Of a DNA stretch of 64,000 nt, positions 53,513 through 60,417 are shown one piece after another. This DNA is from a virus, in the IMG/VR virus record IMGVR_UViG_3300020198_000006, positions 1 through 64,000 of that record. One strand, given 5' to 3'. Numbering within the stretch: position 1 is the stretch's first letter; each line of letters opens with the position of its first letter. The notes beneath the pieces are model-generated. The model saw nothing but the letters and a program-made list of their open reading frames with translations. It had not been told where the DNA came from and did no database searches. Made by a program: the position numbers and the translations under genes.

Positions 53513-54286
53513 CTAATTAGGGAAAACACCTTTTTTAATCATTCTAAGAAGAATTCTACAACAAGCAATATCTAAAGCTTTTTTTGTTGATATACCAATT
53601 GTGGATTGATTGAACTTAACCTCACTTAAATTATCGTCATTTAGTAGTGTTAATTCTCTTACAGTTTTAGCTTCTCCTAAACCACTTGCAGCGATTATTT
53701 CTCCGGTCTCAGCATCAGTAAATCTTACTTGAAGACCTAATCTTGTATTTACAATATTTTTTACACCATCTTTTAAATTTACAGTTTCATCTTCCGATAC
53801 GGAAAAATCATAAACTTCAATCGTAACGAAATACCGAGCTAACCTGATTTTACCTCTCTCATCAAGTTTATCTTGAGTTATACCTGATTGTGATGCCTGG
53901 AATTGTTTTACCATACGATTTTTTATCTCCGTCTGACTTTCAGTAAACACAAATCTGTTTAGTTCTGATAGAAATTCTAAACTGATATTTGCAACACCTA
54001 AACCAACTTTCTTTTCTTTTAATTCGGGATATTGTTCATAAACCTCATCATTGATACCAATTTTTAAAATTTGAATGGGTATTTGAGGTCCACCATAGTC
54101 CATCAAATAATTGATATTAACACTTGTTTCAAACGAAGCCTTATATTGTTCTGTTTGTGTTTTACCAACAACTTGAGCGGTTAATTTATTTGTTATACAA
54201 AACATTAAAATAAACCAAATAGCAATAATACCAACTGTTATCCACAACTCTTTACTTTTTTCGCTCATTTTAAACATGTAATTCAT
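53513..54286 (-). CDS. CsgG-like protein with N-terminal membrane segment
   Basis: 257 residues. A hydrophobic segment (LWITVGIIAIWFILMFCI) near residue 20 anchors or exports it. Then KVGLGVANISLEFLSELNRFVFTE and a later ARYFVTIEVYDF recall the CsgG curli-secretion fold, and a C-terminal LDIACCRILLRMI helix. CsgG-like genes are known in T4-like cyanophages. Could form an envelope pore or modify secretion. Neighbours are a Ca-motif protein and a broken secreted protein. Confidence 0.6.
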   Translation of the reverse strand: MNYMFKMSEKSKELWITVGIIAIWFILMFCITNKLTAQVVGKTQTEQYKASFETSVNINYLMDYGGPQIPIQILKIGINDEVYEQYPELKEKKVGLGVANISLEFLSELNRFVFTESQTEIKNRMVKQFQASQSGITQDKLDERGKIRLARYFVTIEVYDFSVSEDETVNLKDGVKNIVNTRLGLQVRFTDAETGEIIAASGLGEAKTVRELTLLNDDNLSEVKFNQSTIGISTKKALDIACCRILLRMIKKGVFPN

Positions 54287-54289
54287 ATT

Positions 54290-54541
54290 TTATTCTATAA
54301 TATCTTTTATTTTACCACACTTTAAACATTCTTCGACGCCATCACCATCCATATCCCCCCATACGTGTTCACATTGTCTATGTGCGAAATACATATCAAT
54401 CTTACCATCGCCATCAAAGTCAATACCATCCATTATACCATCTTCGTCCACTTCTACACCAGTTCTTGCTTTAGTTGTTTGTTTTTCTTCTAATTTTGAT
54501 ACTGTGGGTATAACTTCTTCCTCTTTTTTAAACCAGACCAT
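54290..54541 (-). CDS. Small protein with EF-hand-like and Cys/His metal motifs
   Basis: 83 residues. DFDGDGKIDMYF and DMDGDGVEEC are dockerin/EF-hand-like DxDxDG loops. CEH and CLKC frame the second loop and could bind zinc. Three nt upstream of the CsgG-like start, so co-transcribed. Function unknown. Confidence 0.55.
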   Translation of the reverse strand: MVWFKKEEEVIPTVSKLEEKQTTKARTGVEVDEDGIMDGIDFDGDGKIDMYFAHRQCEHVWGDMDGDGVEECLKCGKIKDIIE

Positions 54542-54577
54542 GTTCCGTCTTGTTCTTGTGTTTCTTCTGACACAGTT

Positions 54578-55032
54578 TTAGACTTTTAAAAATTGTTTAG
54601 TTAATTGTTTATTATAATTATTTAGAACTAAATAATAGCTTCCATTACTTACATTCGTCATATCAATTTGTTTATATACCACAGTTTGATATCCATTTCC
54701 TGATATATTACCAAATTGTTTAATCATTTTACCTGATACATCGTAAACCGCAACCCCCGATTTAGTCGAAACAATATCAAAGAAGATTAATTCAATATAT
54801 AACGTATAATTAGGTTGTTCTTTAGCCCCAACTAAGATTAAACCACCCTACCCTGCTCGTTTATTATTTCTTGAGCAATATTTCTAACACCAAACGCCAA
54901 ATTTTTATTACCCACAAGTGTTCCAACCTTAATATTGTTAACAACTGGGTCTACGAAAATTGTCGCATTACTTTGAGCTTCTACACCCAAGAAGAGTAAA
55001 AGTGTTAGTATCGTTATAACAATTAATTTCAA
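54578..55032 (-). pseudogene. Secreted protein with type-IX-like C-terminus, interrupted by a frameshift
   Basis: Begins at a TTG (55032) with a signal peptide (ending VEAQ) and runs to a TAA at 54838-54840, 64 residues. The -1 frame then continues from 54847 to a TAA at 54578 with VYDVSGKMIKQFGN and IDMTNVSNGSYYLVL, which resembles the C-terminal sorting domain of type IX-secreted Bacteroidota proteins. Joined, it gives about 150 residues. Also similar in outline to small secreted partners of CsgG-like proteins. Either a real mutation, a sequencing indel or recoding at AGGGTGG. Confidence 0.5.
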
Positions 55033-55076
55033 TGATTTAATTGGTAAATTTTTATAAATTATGATATTAACCTAAA

Positions 55077-55331
55077 TTATTCGGGGGTCGCGCCACCACC
55101 ATTCTTCTTATTTATCCATTTGTCTACCGATGCAATACCAAATGAACCTAAGGTAATAACCAAGAATCCATCGAATATGAATTCATTAATTAACAACTCT
55201 TTACCTAAAAAACCTGTAGTTAGGTCAACAAAGAGTGCAATCACCATCATTGTGAAAGAAAGAAAACCAACTACTGACTTTTCGTTGATTGTGTTGTTGT
55301 CGTTGAACAACTCGCTAAAAAATTTTTTCAT
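55077..55331 (-). CDS. Small two-helix membrane protein, holin candidate
   Basis: 84 residues. Two hydrophobic helices (VVGFLSFTMMVIALFV and FDGFLVITLGSFGIASV) with a short loop, polar N-terminus and Lys/Gly-rich C-terminal tail, the plan of class II holins. A TATTTATA box about 40 nt upstream suggests late expression. No endolysin is adjacent in the window. Confidence 0.5.
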   Translation of the reverse strand: MKKFFSELFNDNNTINEKSVVGFLSFTMMVIALFVDLTTGFLGKELLINEFIFDGFLVITLGSFGIASVDKWINKKNGGGATPE

Positions 55332-55549
55332 ACTTCATAGTTTTAGTTAGTGTTTAGTTTATGTTTTGGTTATCTATAAATACATTGAAATGGTTATAAA
55401 CGGTTGGATTTTTACACTAAAAATTTTTTTGAGTTTTTATTTACTTTTACGGCACTTATTATTACCTTTATAATAGATTTAAACTTAAATTAATCTTCGA
55501 TGAGACAATTCGTGCATACGACATCATTTACAATCTGTTCAAAATGGGC
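55332..55549. other. AT-rich gap before the RNA island
   Basis: No coding potential recognised. It holds the minus-strand TATTTATA box of the holin-like gene near 55373 and AT-rich sequence that probably includes the promoter for the tRNA array (TATAATAG near 55470), not a clear match to either class. Confidence 0.3.
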
Positions 55550-55620
55550 GGAGGTCTCTTGTAAGTATTTGAGTTTTATAGGATACTGAAAGAACCTCGG
55601 GAGAAATCTCAAGGACCTCC
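55550..55620 (+). ncRNA. Structured 71-nt element with closed terminal stem
   Basis: GGAGGTC (55550-55556) pairs perfectly with GACCTCC (55614-55620); inside, TTGAG and CTCAA can also pair. The size and 7-bp end stem equal those of a tRNA, but there is no TTCGA T-loop and no clear D-arm. Could be a decayed tRNA or a separate small RNA. Confidence 0.3.
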
Positions 55621-55628
55621 CAACCAAC

Positions 55629-55704
55629 GGTCGGGTAGCTCAGCGGTAGAGCAATCTCACTAAAACGAGACGTGACGCGATAGGTTCGACCCCTCCCCCA
55701 ACCA
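55629..55704 (+). tRNA. tRNA-like gene with 8-nt anticodon loop
   Basis: GGTCGGG/CCCAACC acceptor (one C-A mismatch), normal D-arm GCTC-AGCGGTA-GAGC, T-loop TTCGACC with only three of five T-stem pairs. The anticodon stem TCTC/GAGA leaves an 8-nt loop ACTAAAAC rather than 7. Isotype cannot be assigned. Functional, degenerate, or a frameshift-suppressor type are all possible. Confidence 0.5.
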
Positions 55705-55750
55705 CTACGATTATCGTTCTTTGACATATTTTTAAAAAACAATTATTATT

Positions 55751-56107
55751 ATGGAACAGTTATTTGCATTTGTTCTTGGTGTTGGCATTATGTCATTGAT
55801 TTATGGTTTAGTGTTAGTATTGAGAATGAGAAAAGAACTCAACAATGTTGAATCAAATTTACATAACACAAAAGATGAGGTTATGTCAATTAATAGGGAA
55901 ATTGAAAGAATCGATAAGAGAATTGACTCAAGGGTCGATAAACTTACCGATATAATATTTCGAGAATTAGAAAATAAGGAAAAAGACCTCCAAGATTCTA
56001 TGACTCGAAATTATGAACAAACAAACAGAGATTTTGAATCCGTATGGAGAGAAATTGATAAACAACAACAAAACAAAAATAAAACACGTAAAGTGTTAAC
56101 AGACTAA
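55751..56107 (+). CDS. Membrane-anchored coiled-coil protein
   Basis: 118 residues. N-terminal transmembrane helix (LFAFVLGVGIMSLIYGLVLVL) followed by a long charged coiled coil. Lies between tRNA genes. Resembles small inner-membrane spanin- or anchor-like proteins; function unknown. Confidence 0.6.
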   Translation: MEQLFAFVLGVGIMSLIYGLVLVLRMRKELNNVESNLHNTKDEVMSINREIERIDKRIDSRVDKLTDIIFRELENKEKDLQDSMTRNYEQTNRDFESVWREIDKQQQNKNKTRKVLTD

Positions 56108-56141
56108 AAGTCATAAACAAAGAACGGTAATCGTTTTTTTT

Positions 56142-56213
56142 GTTCCTGTCGTCTAATGGTTAGGACACCTCCCTTTCACGAAAGTCATGTCGGTTCGAGT
56201 CCGACCTTGGGGG
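56142..56213 (+). tRNA. tRNA-Glu (TTC), poorly paired
   Basis: D-arm GTCTAATGGTTAGGAC and anticodon loop CTTTCAC match bacterial tRNA-Glu, and the T-arm GTCGG-TTCGAGT-CCGAC is perfect. The anticodon stem CCTCC/GAAAG has two C-A mismatches and the acceptor arms pair badly. Possibly degenerate. Confidence 0.55.
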
Positions 56214-56223
56214 TACAGAAATA

Positions 56224-56338
56224 GTCGGGTGGTGGAAGCGAGTAGTTGTACAGCTGCCGATGGAAAGACACGGGGATGTGAAAGTCCCCACCAATAACGG
56301 CATATAGGTTCGAATCCAATCGGGGATACTCACAGGGA
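56224..56338 (+). tRNA. Atypical tRNA-like structure
   Basis: Ends with a T-loop (ATAGG-TTCGAAT-CCAAT). Upstream there is a hairpin GGGGA-N8-TCCCC whose loop contains GTG, and TGCCG/CGGCA pairing (56256-56302). The arms do not fold into a standard cloverleaf. Isotype not assigned. Confidence 0.3.
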
Positions 56339-56407
56339 AATATCGCGGTTCTGTAACGTACTTGGTTTAGGACCAATGAGTTGCGGGTTCGAATCCTGTT
56401 TTCTCAA
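56334..56407 (+). tRNA. tRNA-like, anticodon TAG (Leu?)
   Basis: Anticodon arm TTGG-TTTAGGA-CCAA gives TAG; T-arm GCGGG-TTCGAAT-CCTGT pairs with wobbles; acceptor AGGGAAA/TTTCTCA pairs except the last pair. The D-arm is unusual and the long variable arm expected of tRNA-Leu is missing. Confidence 0.4.
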
Positions 56408-56457
56408 CTTTATCATCGGTAATGATGATAATTTATTTTATCGTCTATTTCAACGAT

Positions 56458-56529
56458 GTCTCCTTAGCTCAGCGGTAGAGCATCTCGCTGTTAACGAGAG
56501 GGTCCGAGGTTCGAAACCTCGAGGGGACG
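56458..56529 (+). tRNA. tRNA-Asn (GTT)
   Basis: Fully regular cloverleaf: acceptor GTCTCCT/AGGGGAC with one G-U, D-arm GCTC/GAGC, anticodon arm TCTCG-CTGTTAA-CGAGA, T-arm CGAGG-TTCGAAA-CCTCG, discriminator G. CCA not encoded. Confidence 0.93.
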
Positions 56530-56534
56530 CTTTA

Positions 56535-56588
56535 GGACCCTTAGGACTCATAATCATTAGGCCCACGGTTCGAGCCCGTGAGGGTCCA
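56535..56588 (+). tRNA. D-arm-less tRNA with CAT anticodon (Met or Ile2)
   Basis: Perfect 7-bp acceptor GGACCCT/AGGGTCC and perfect T-arm CACGG-TTCGAGC-CCGTG, with anticodon loop CTCATAA. Only 22 nt lie between acceptor and T-arm, so the D-arm is absent (54 nt in all). Otherwise like Bacteroidota tRNA-Met/Ile. Either a deletion product or a truly minimal tRNA. Confidence 0.5.
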
Positions 56589-56689
56589 CTATGATGACCT
56601 ATAGTGCAAACCATTTGGTGGGGATTTAAAAAAAATTTAAAAATTTTTTAAAAAAATTTTGGAATTTGGTTTTTTTCCTTTATCCTTGT

Positions 56690-57622
56690 AAAAGATTTGA
56701 GGATTTAGATATTGAGTCGAGAATCCAAAAAATAAGATTGTTCTTTGAATTAAGATATTGGGCGGTCTATAGTCCATAAAATAAACCATGAAAGTGGTAT
56801 AAAGTGACCTATTTGGTTTAAGTAGGTTGCGGCTTCCGCAAGGGAGCTCGAGTAGACAAACGAGGTATCGTTGAATCTTGAGTACCGAGGGTAACACTGT
56901 AGGGAAAGTGGTTTGATGAACGGGGGATGCGGGTCCTTCGTTTGAGGTGGGAACACCAATAAGAATAACTCGTAAGGTTTATGCAAGAAACACGGTCATC
57001 CAACTATGTCATTGCGTAATTCAATATGATGGGAATCTTAAAACCGAAAGGTATGGTTGTGTACGGGTGGTGCTGTTACAATCCTTGAATTGAATCTGCC
57101 AAGGTTTATTTCATGAAGGGGTCCAAAAATATGGAGGTCGGGAGACTTCAGAGGGTAGTTCAGTATCGTGTTGTCCAAAAGATAACATGGCTGGTTGTCG
57201 AGCCGCTACCTTCACCATCCGCGAACCAATACTTTGGTCTAATCAATGTCCAAAACATTAAATTAAATCAAGGAAAAGCGCTCGTCAGTCGTCGGAAACA
57301 GGTGACTACTTAGTAATGATGTGTTCATTGCCGTAGAGGGCTCCAAACCCAATACGATTTTTAAGAAAGTTCTCTAATCTCGCAAGGATTAATTGGGGTG
57401 GCAACCTCGAAGAGTGATGAGTATTAAGAGAGTATTCGATGACTCAAGGATTGGTTAATCTAATTGACCGTCACTGGTTGGTACAACCCAAAAGGTTGTG
57501 GATATGAAGGCAAACCATAAACCTTCTAAAGTCAACTACATAAACGTGTAATCTCAACGTGTTTTTTATTTTATTGAGAAGCCAACCGCTATATTAAGTC
57601 AGAAGAAATTCTGACTTTTTTT
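56690..57622 (+). ncRNA. Large structured RNA (~0.9 kb), GOLLD/ROOL-like
   Basis: About 930 nt with no convincing gene, less AT-rich than neighbours, placed right after a tRNA array and ended by an intrinsic terminator. Many local hairpins: TTGCGG-CTT-CCGCAA (56827-56841), GGTG-GGAA-CACC (56946-56957), ACC-GAAA-GGT (57043-57052), AGGTC-GGGA-GACTT (57135-57148), ACAACC-N5-GGTTGT (57483-57499). Three of these have GNRA loops. GOLLD (about 800 nt) and ROOL (about 580 nt) are giant phage RNAs known next to tRNAs; size favours GOLLD. 5' end is approximate. Membership not tested. Confidence 0.65.
57597..57622 (+). terminator. Terminator of the giant RNA
   Basis: AGTCAGAA-GAAA-TTCTGACT (57597-57616), perfect 8-bp stem with GNRA loop and T7 tail. 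Confidence 0.92.
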
Positions 57623-57724
57623 ATGTTTTTAACATAAATTTCATTATATTATTTTATGAGAATTATTTCCATTGCAAAACAATAATAACATGGATAAAAC
57701 CAAATAAAAAAGAAAAAGAAAAAA

Positions 57725-57955
57725 ATGAGTAAAAATCTTGAAGAAAAATTATTAATCGGATATGAAGAATATTTGAAACTACCAAAAGCAGAGTGTAGTG
57801 GTATTAATAAAAAAACGGAATTATATACAAATGGTTGATGTGTATTATTAGGAAGGTCAATATCACACCCACATCCGCATAGACATTATACATTATTAGA
57901 ATTTGTATATTGGTGTGGAAAAAATGAATTATTATACAGAAGATTTATACCATAA
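57725..57955 (+). pseudogene. Small gene with in-frame TGA
   Basis: ATG at 57725, TGA at codon 38 (57836-57838), then the same frame stays open to a TAA at 57953-57955, 76 codons in all. The part after TGA (CVLLGRSISHPHPHRHYTLLEF) looks coding. TGA lies where Trp (TGG) would fit. Mutation, readthrough or sequencing error cannot be told apart. No homologue recognised. Confidence 0.4.
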
Positions 57956-57984
57956 ACCAACCAAATATTAAAGTCATACAAAGT

Positions 57985-58092
57985 ATGAAAATGAAAAATA
58001 AACAACAAAAAAAAATAAAATGTCCTCATTGTGGTATTGAGGGTGGTAACACTATGGGTAGATGGCATTTTGATAACTGTAAATATAAATAA
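57985..58092 (+). CDS. Mini zinc-finger protein
   Basis: 35 residues. KCPHCGIEGGNTMGRWHFDNCK is the CxxC-x11-HxxxC knuckle found in small phage proteins and at ends of homing endonucleases. Ends 7 nt before the phosphoesterase start. Confidence 0.65.
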   Translation: MKMKNKQQKKIKCPHCGIEGGNTMGRWHFDNCKYK

Positions 58093-58099
58093 TAAAATT

Positions 58100-58849
58100 A
58101 TGTGTAGAATCGTATGTATATCTGACACGCATGGTCTTCATAAAATAATGGGTAAATATGGGCGGTTACCTGAAGGTGATGTATTAATTCATGCGGGTGA
58201 TTGTACAAATGTTGGTAAAGAAAAAGAAATAGAAGATTTTGTTCATTGGTTTCAAAATCTAAAAGGATTTGATACTAAAATTTTTATTGCCGGTAACCAC
58301 GATTTTGGTTTTGAAAATTACAATGGTATTAGACATAATGGTGATGCTCCTTGGTTACACCATTTGTTGAATGAGGAAAATCTCTCACAATCCGATGTTG
58401 TTTATTTACACGATTCTGAGTTTATTATTGAATCACCTGAATTTTCAAGACCAATAAAATTTTATGGTAGTCCCTGGCAACCTGAATTTTATGATTGGGC
58501 ATTTAATTTACCGAGGAATGGGTCTGAGTTAGAAAAAAAATGGTCTCAAATACCTGATGAAACAGATGTTCTTATAACTCATTGCCCACCACACACTAAA
58601 AGAGATTTTATACCAAATAATCTACAAGTTGGTTGTGAACTTCTAATGTTTCGCGTGGAACAATTGAAACCATTAGTTCATGTTTTTGGTCATATCCATA
58701 ATGCACATGGTGCCCAATACAATGAGGATACTATCTTCGTTAACGCCGCGATATGTACCGAAAGATATGTTCCATCAAATAAACCGATAATCATCGATTT
58801 AAATGAAGTCGATGGTAAAATGATTGCTACATATGTCGAAAATAATTAG
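58100..58849 (+). CDS. Calcineurin-like metallophosphoesterase
   Basis: 249 residues from the ATG at 58100. Motifs in order: SDTHG, GDCTNVG, GNHDFG, THCPPH and GHIHNAHG, the full dimetal site. Cytoplasmic. Substrate could be cyclic nucleotides, dinucleotides or polynucleotide ends; other phages use such enzymes in nucleotide or anti-defence roles. Confidence 0.85.
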   Translation: MCRIVCISDTHGLHKIMGKYGRLPEGDVLIHAGDCTNVGKEKEIEDFVHWFQNLKGFDTKIFIAGNHDFGFENYNGIRHNGDAPWLHHLLNEENLSQSDVVYLHDSEFIIESPEFSRPIKFYGSPWQPEFYDWAFNLPRNGSELEKKWSQIPDETDVLITHCPPHTKRDFIPNNLQVGCELLMFRVEQLKPLVHVFGHIHNAHGAQYNEDTIFVNAAICTERYVPSNKPIIIDLNEVDGKMIATYVENN

Positions 58850-59510
58850 TCCTGTAAGTGTTGTTATATCAACCAGAGCCATAGATGAGGTTCACATGAA
58901 TAAGGTGAAAAAAAGTTTTTCTCACCCTAAAACAGAGATGTTAATTTATGTAAATAACGGGGATTACTCACTCCCTCAGTTATACAATAAAGGTTTGAGT
59001 GAATCAAAACATGACATTGTTGTTTTCATGCACGATGATGTTATTTTTGAAACCACCAACATAACGGGTAAACTAAACAAATTATTTAAAAATCATCCTG
59101 AACACGGAATTATTGGTTTAGCGGGTACCGATACGTTGGTGACAGGTAAATGGTGGGAAAGAACCGACAAAACATATGGTCAGGTTAAACACGAATACAA
59201 CGGTAGAGTACATAGGAACAATTTTTCAGGAACCTTTGGTGATAGTCTTAAAGACGTTGTCGCGGTTGATGGTTTATTCATTGCAGTTCACAAACAAAGA
59301 ATAAAAGAAAAATTTGATGAGGAGTTTCCCGGATTCCATTTTTACGATATACCATTCTGCGTTGCTAACTACACAAAAGGTGTTAAAGTCGGTGTAACAA
59401 CCAAGATTTTAGTTATCCATAAATCAGTAGGTATGTTGAATAAAAAATGGGAAAAGAACAAATTGTTCTTTGAAGCCAAATATGGTAATTTACTCCCACT
59501 AAAAACATAG
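58833..59510 (+). CDS. GT-A glycosyltransferase-like protein
   Basis: 225 residues from the ATG at 58833 (17-nt overlap with the phosphoesterase). VSVVISTRA at the start, SLPQLYNKGLSES, then VVFMHDDVIFE with the DD motif, and AVDGLFIAV. A family-2-like fold. Fourth glycosyltransferase in the window. Confidence 0.7.
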   Translation: MSKIISPVSVVISTRAIDEVHMNKVKKSFSHPKTEMLIYVNNGDYSLPQLYNKGLSESKHDIVVFMHDDVIFETTNITGKLNKLFKNHPEHGIIGLAGTDTLVTGKWWERTDKTYGQVKHEYNGRVHRNNFSGTFGDSLKDVVAVDGLFIAVHKQRIKEKFDEEFPGFHFYDIPFCVANYTKGVKVGVTTKILVIHKSVGMLNKKWEKNKLFFEAKYGNLLPLKT

Positions 59511-59536
59511 TAGTTTTTTCAAATAATAGAAATATT

Positions 59537-59544
59537 TATTTATA
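59537..59544 (+). promoter_or_regulatory. TATTTATA box
   Basis: Overlapping TATTTATT (59533) and TATTTATA (59537) boxes, 15 nt before the ATG at 59560. Confidence 0.45.
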
Positions 59545-59559
59545 TAAAAACTATATTAT

Positions 59560-59754
59560 ATGGTAACAATTATTGTAGTATTACTAATTTCAGCTGGAGT
59601 AGTATACTTACTAGTTAAGAGTGGTAAACTTAAAGATGACAACGGCAATAACATACCTAATGTTGTTGAGAAACCAGTGGTTGATGTCGTTGAAAAAGTT
59701 AAAAAAACAGCAAAAAAAGTAACCGCTAAAAAATTAGAAAAAAAAACTAAATAA
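59560..59754 (+). CDS. Small single-span membrane protein
   Basis: 64 residues. One N-terminal membrane helix (TIIVVLLISAGVVYLLV), a short GKLKDDNGNNIPNV loop and a Lys-rich, alanine-containing tail. Could be a holin/spanin accessory or a membrane anchor. Confidence 0.6.
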   Translation: MVTIIVVLLISAGVVYLLVKSGKLKDDNGNNIPNVVEKPVVDVVEKVKKTAKKVTAKKLEKKTK

Positions 59755-59824
59755 CTTTTTTATCAATCAATATATTGTGGGTTAAAATTTGTTTTTTAAC
59801 CCTTTTTTATCTATGTTTGTATTC

Positions 59825-59832
59825 TATTTATC
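59825..59832 (+). promoter_or_regulatory. TATTTATC box 4 nt before the tmRNA 5' end
   Basis: Motif followed by ATAT and then the first G of the mature tmRNA; the spacing equals that from TATTTATA boxes to ATG codons, suggesting the transcription start lies about 5 nt after the box. Confidence 0.5.
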
Positions 59833-59836
59833 ATAT

Positions 59837-60231
59837 GGGGGTGACAGGCATTGATTGGCGTTGATATGGTAAATGGGCACGTAGTCGGATGTCATCTACG
59901 ACTTAAATCTATGGTGGTAGTTTTTAAACGGCAACGTTTATAACAACATGGAAGTAGCAGGTCTTCTTGCAACTTCTAAAGTAGCGGCCTAACCAAGTTA
60001 GGTTCTACAACGGGTCGACGGACATATAACCCAGGAACAGAAGTCCTTACGGTGTAACACCACCTCAGAGTGTTGGAGCAAACTTGACGGCTCTTGAAAA
60101 TCCGGTTATGAACAGGTTTGTTAATAGCTCTGAAAGAAATTAACTATTTGTTGGTTATGAATAATCAAATAAACGTGTAGTCCATTTATGATATTGCGAA
60201 CAAGACGCGGGTTCGAATCCCGCCATCTCCA
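59837..60231 (+). ncRNA. ssrA: Transfer-messenger RNA (tmRNA)
   Basis: About 395 nt. 5' end GGGGGTGACAGG pairs with the 3' CATCTCC to give the tRNA-like acceptor; T-arm GCGGG-TTCGAAT-CCCGC is perfect; CCA not encoded. The tag reading frame starts at GGC (59930-59932) after TTTTTAAAC and ends TAA at 59990-59992: GNVYNN ... SKVAA, 20 residues. Host-type tags are about 10-11 residues and end ALAA. Rescues stalled ribosomes and marks products for proteolysis. Confidence 0.9.
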
Positions 60232-60238
60232 CAAAAAG

Positions 60239-60266
60239 AAACCCACCTATTGGTGGGTTTTTTATT
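60239..60266 (+). terminator. Terminator of the tmRNA
   Basis: AAACCCACC-TATT-GGTGGGTTT (60239-60260) followed by T-run, 8 nt after the mature 3' end. Confidence 0.9.
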
Positions 60267-60288
60267 TTAAACCTATGGTATCTTATAA

Positions 60289-60390
60289 ACGAGCAAAGAG
60301 GTCAATTAAGACCCCTTTGCCTAGATGTTGGATACCCCCTTTCGTTTTTTAGTTTAGTTATCATCTATTGGCGACCAAACCAATAGAGTC
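60289..60390. other. Non-coding hairpins between tmRNA and virion genes
   Basis: GCAAAGAGGTC/GACCCCTTTGC (60294-60322, one mismatch) and CTATTGG/CCAATAG (60367-60388). No T-runs of terminator type; could close the minus-strand operon weakly. Confidence 0.35.
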
Positions 60391-60417
60391 TACTAATAAA
60401 TATCAAGAAAGTATCGA

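Noticed and set aside
56637-57003. Minus-strand small frames over the giant RNA
   Set aside because: Overlapping frames with no coding bias, no start context and no link to neighbours.
57113-57313. 66-residue frame inside the giant RNA
   Set aside because: Composition unlike the other genes, start inside a hairpin region, and it would ignore the conserved-looking RNA structure.
56690-57622. RNase P RNA or group I/II intron
   Set aside because: The conserved RNase P core motifs and the group II domain V pattern were not found; no interrupted gene flanks the region.
57836-57838. Genome-wide TGA reassignment to Trp
   Set aside because: TGA is used as a normal stop in well-supported genes (for example 33663-33665, 29660-29662 and 25634-25636, within ATGA overlaps), and Trp is encoded by TGG.
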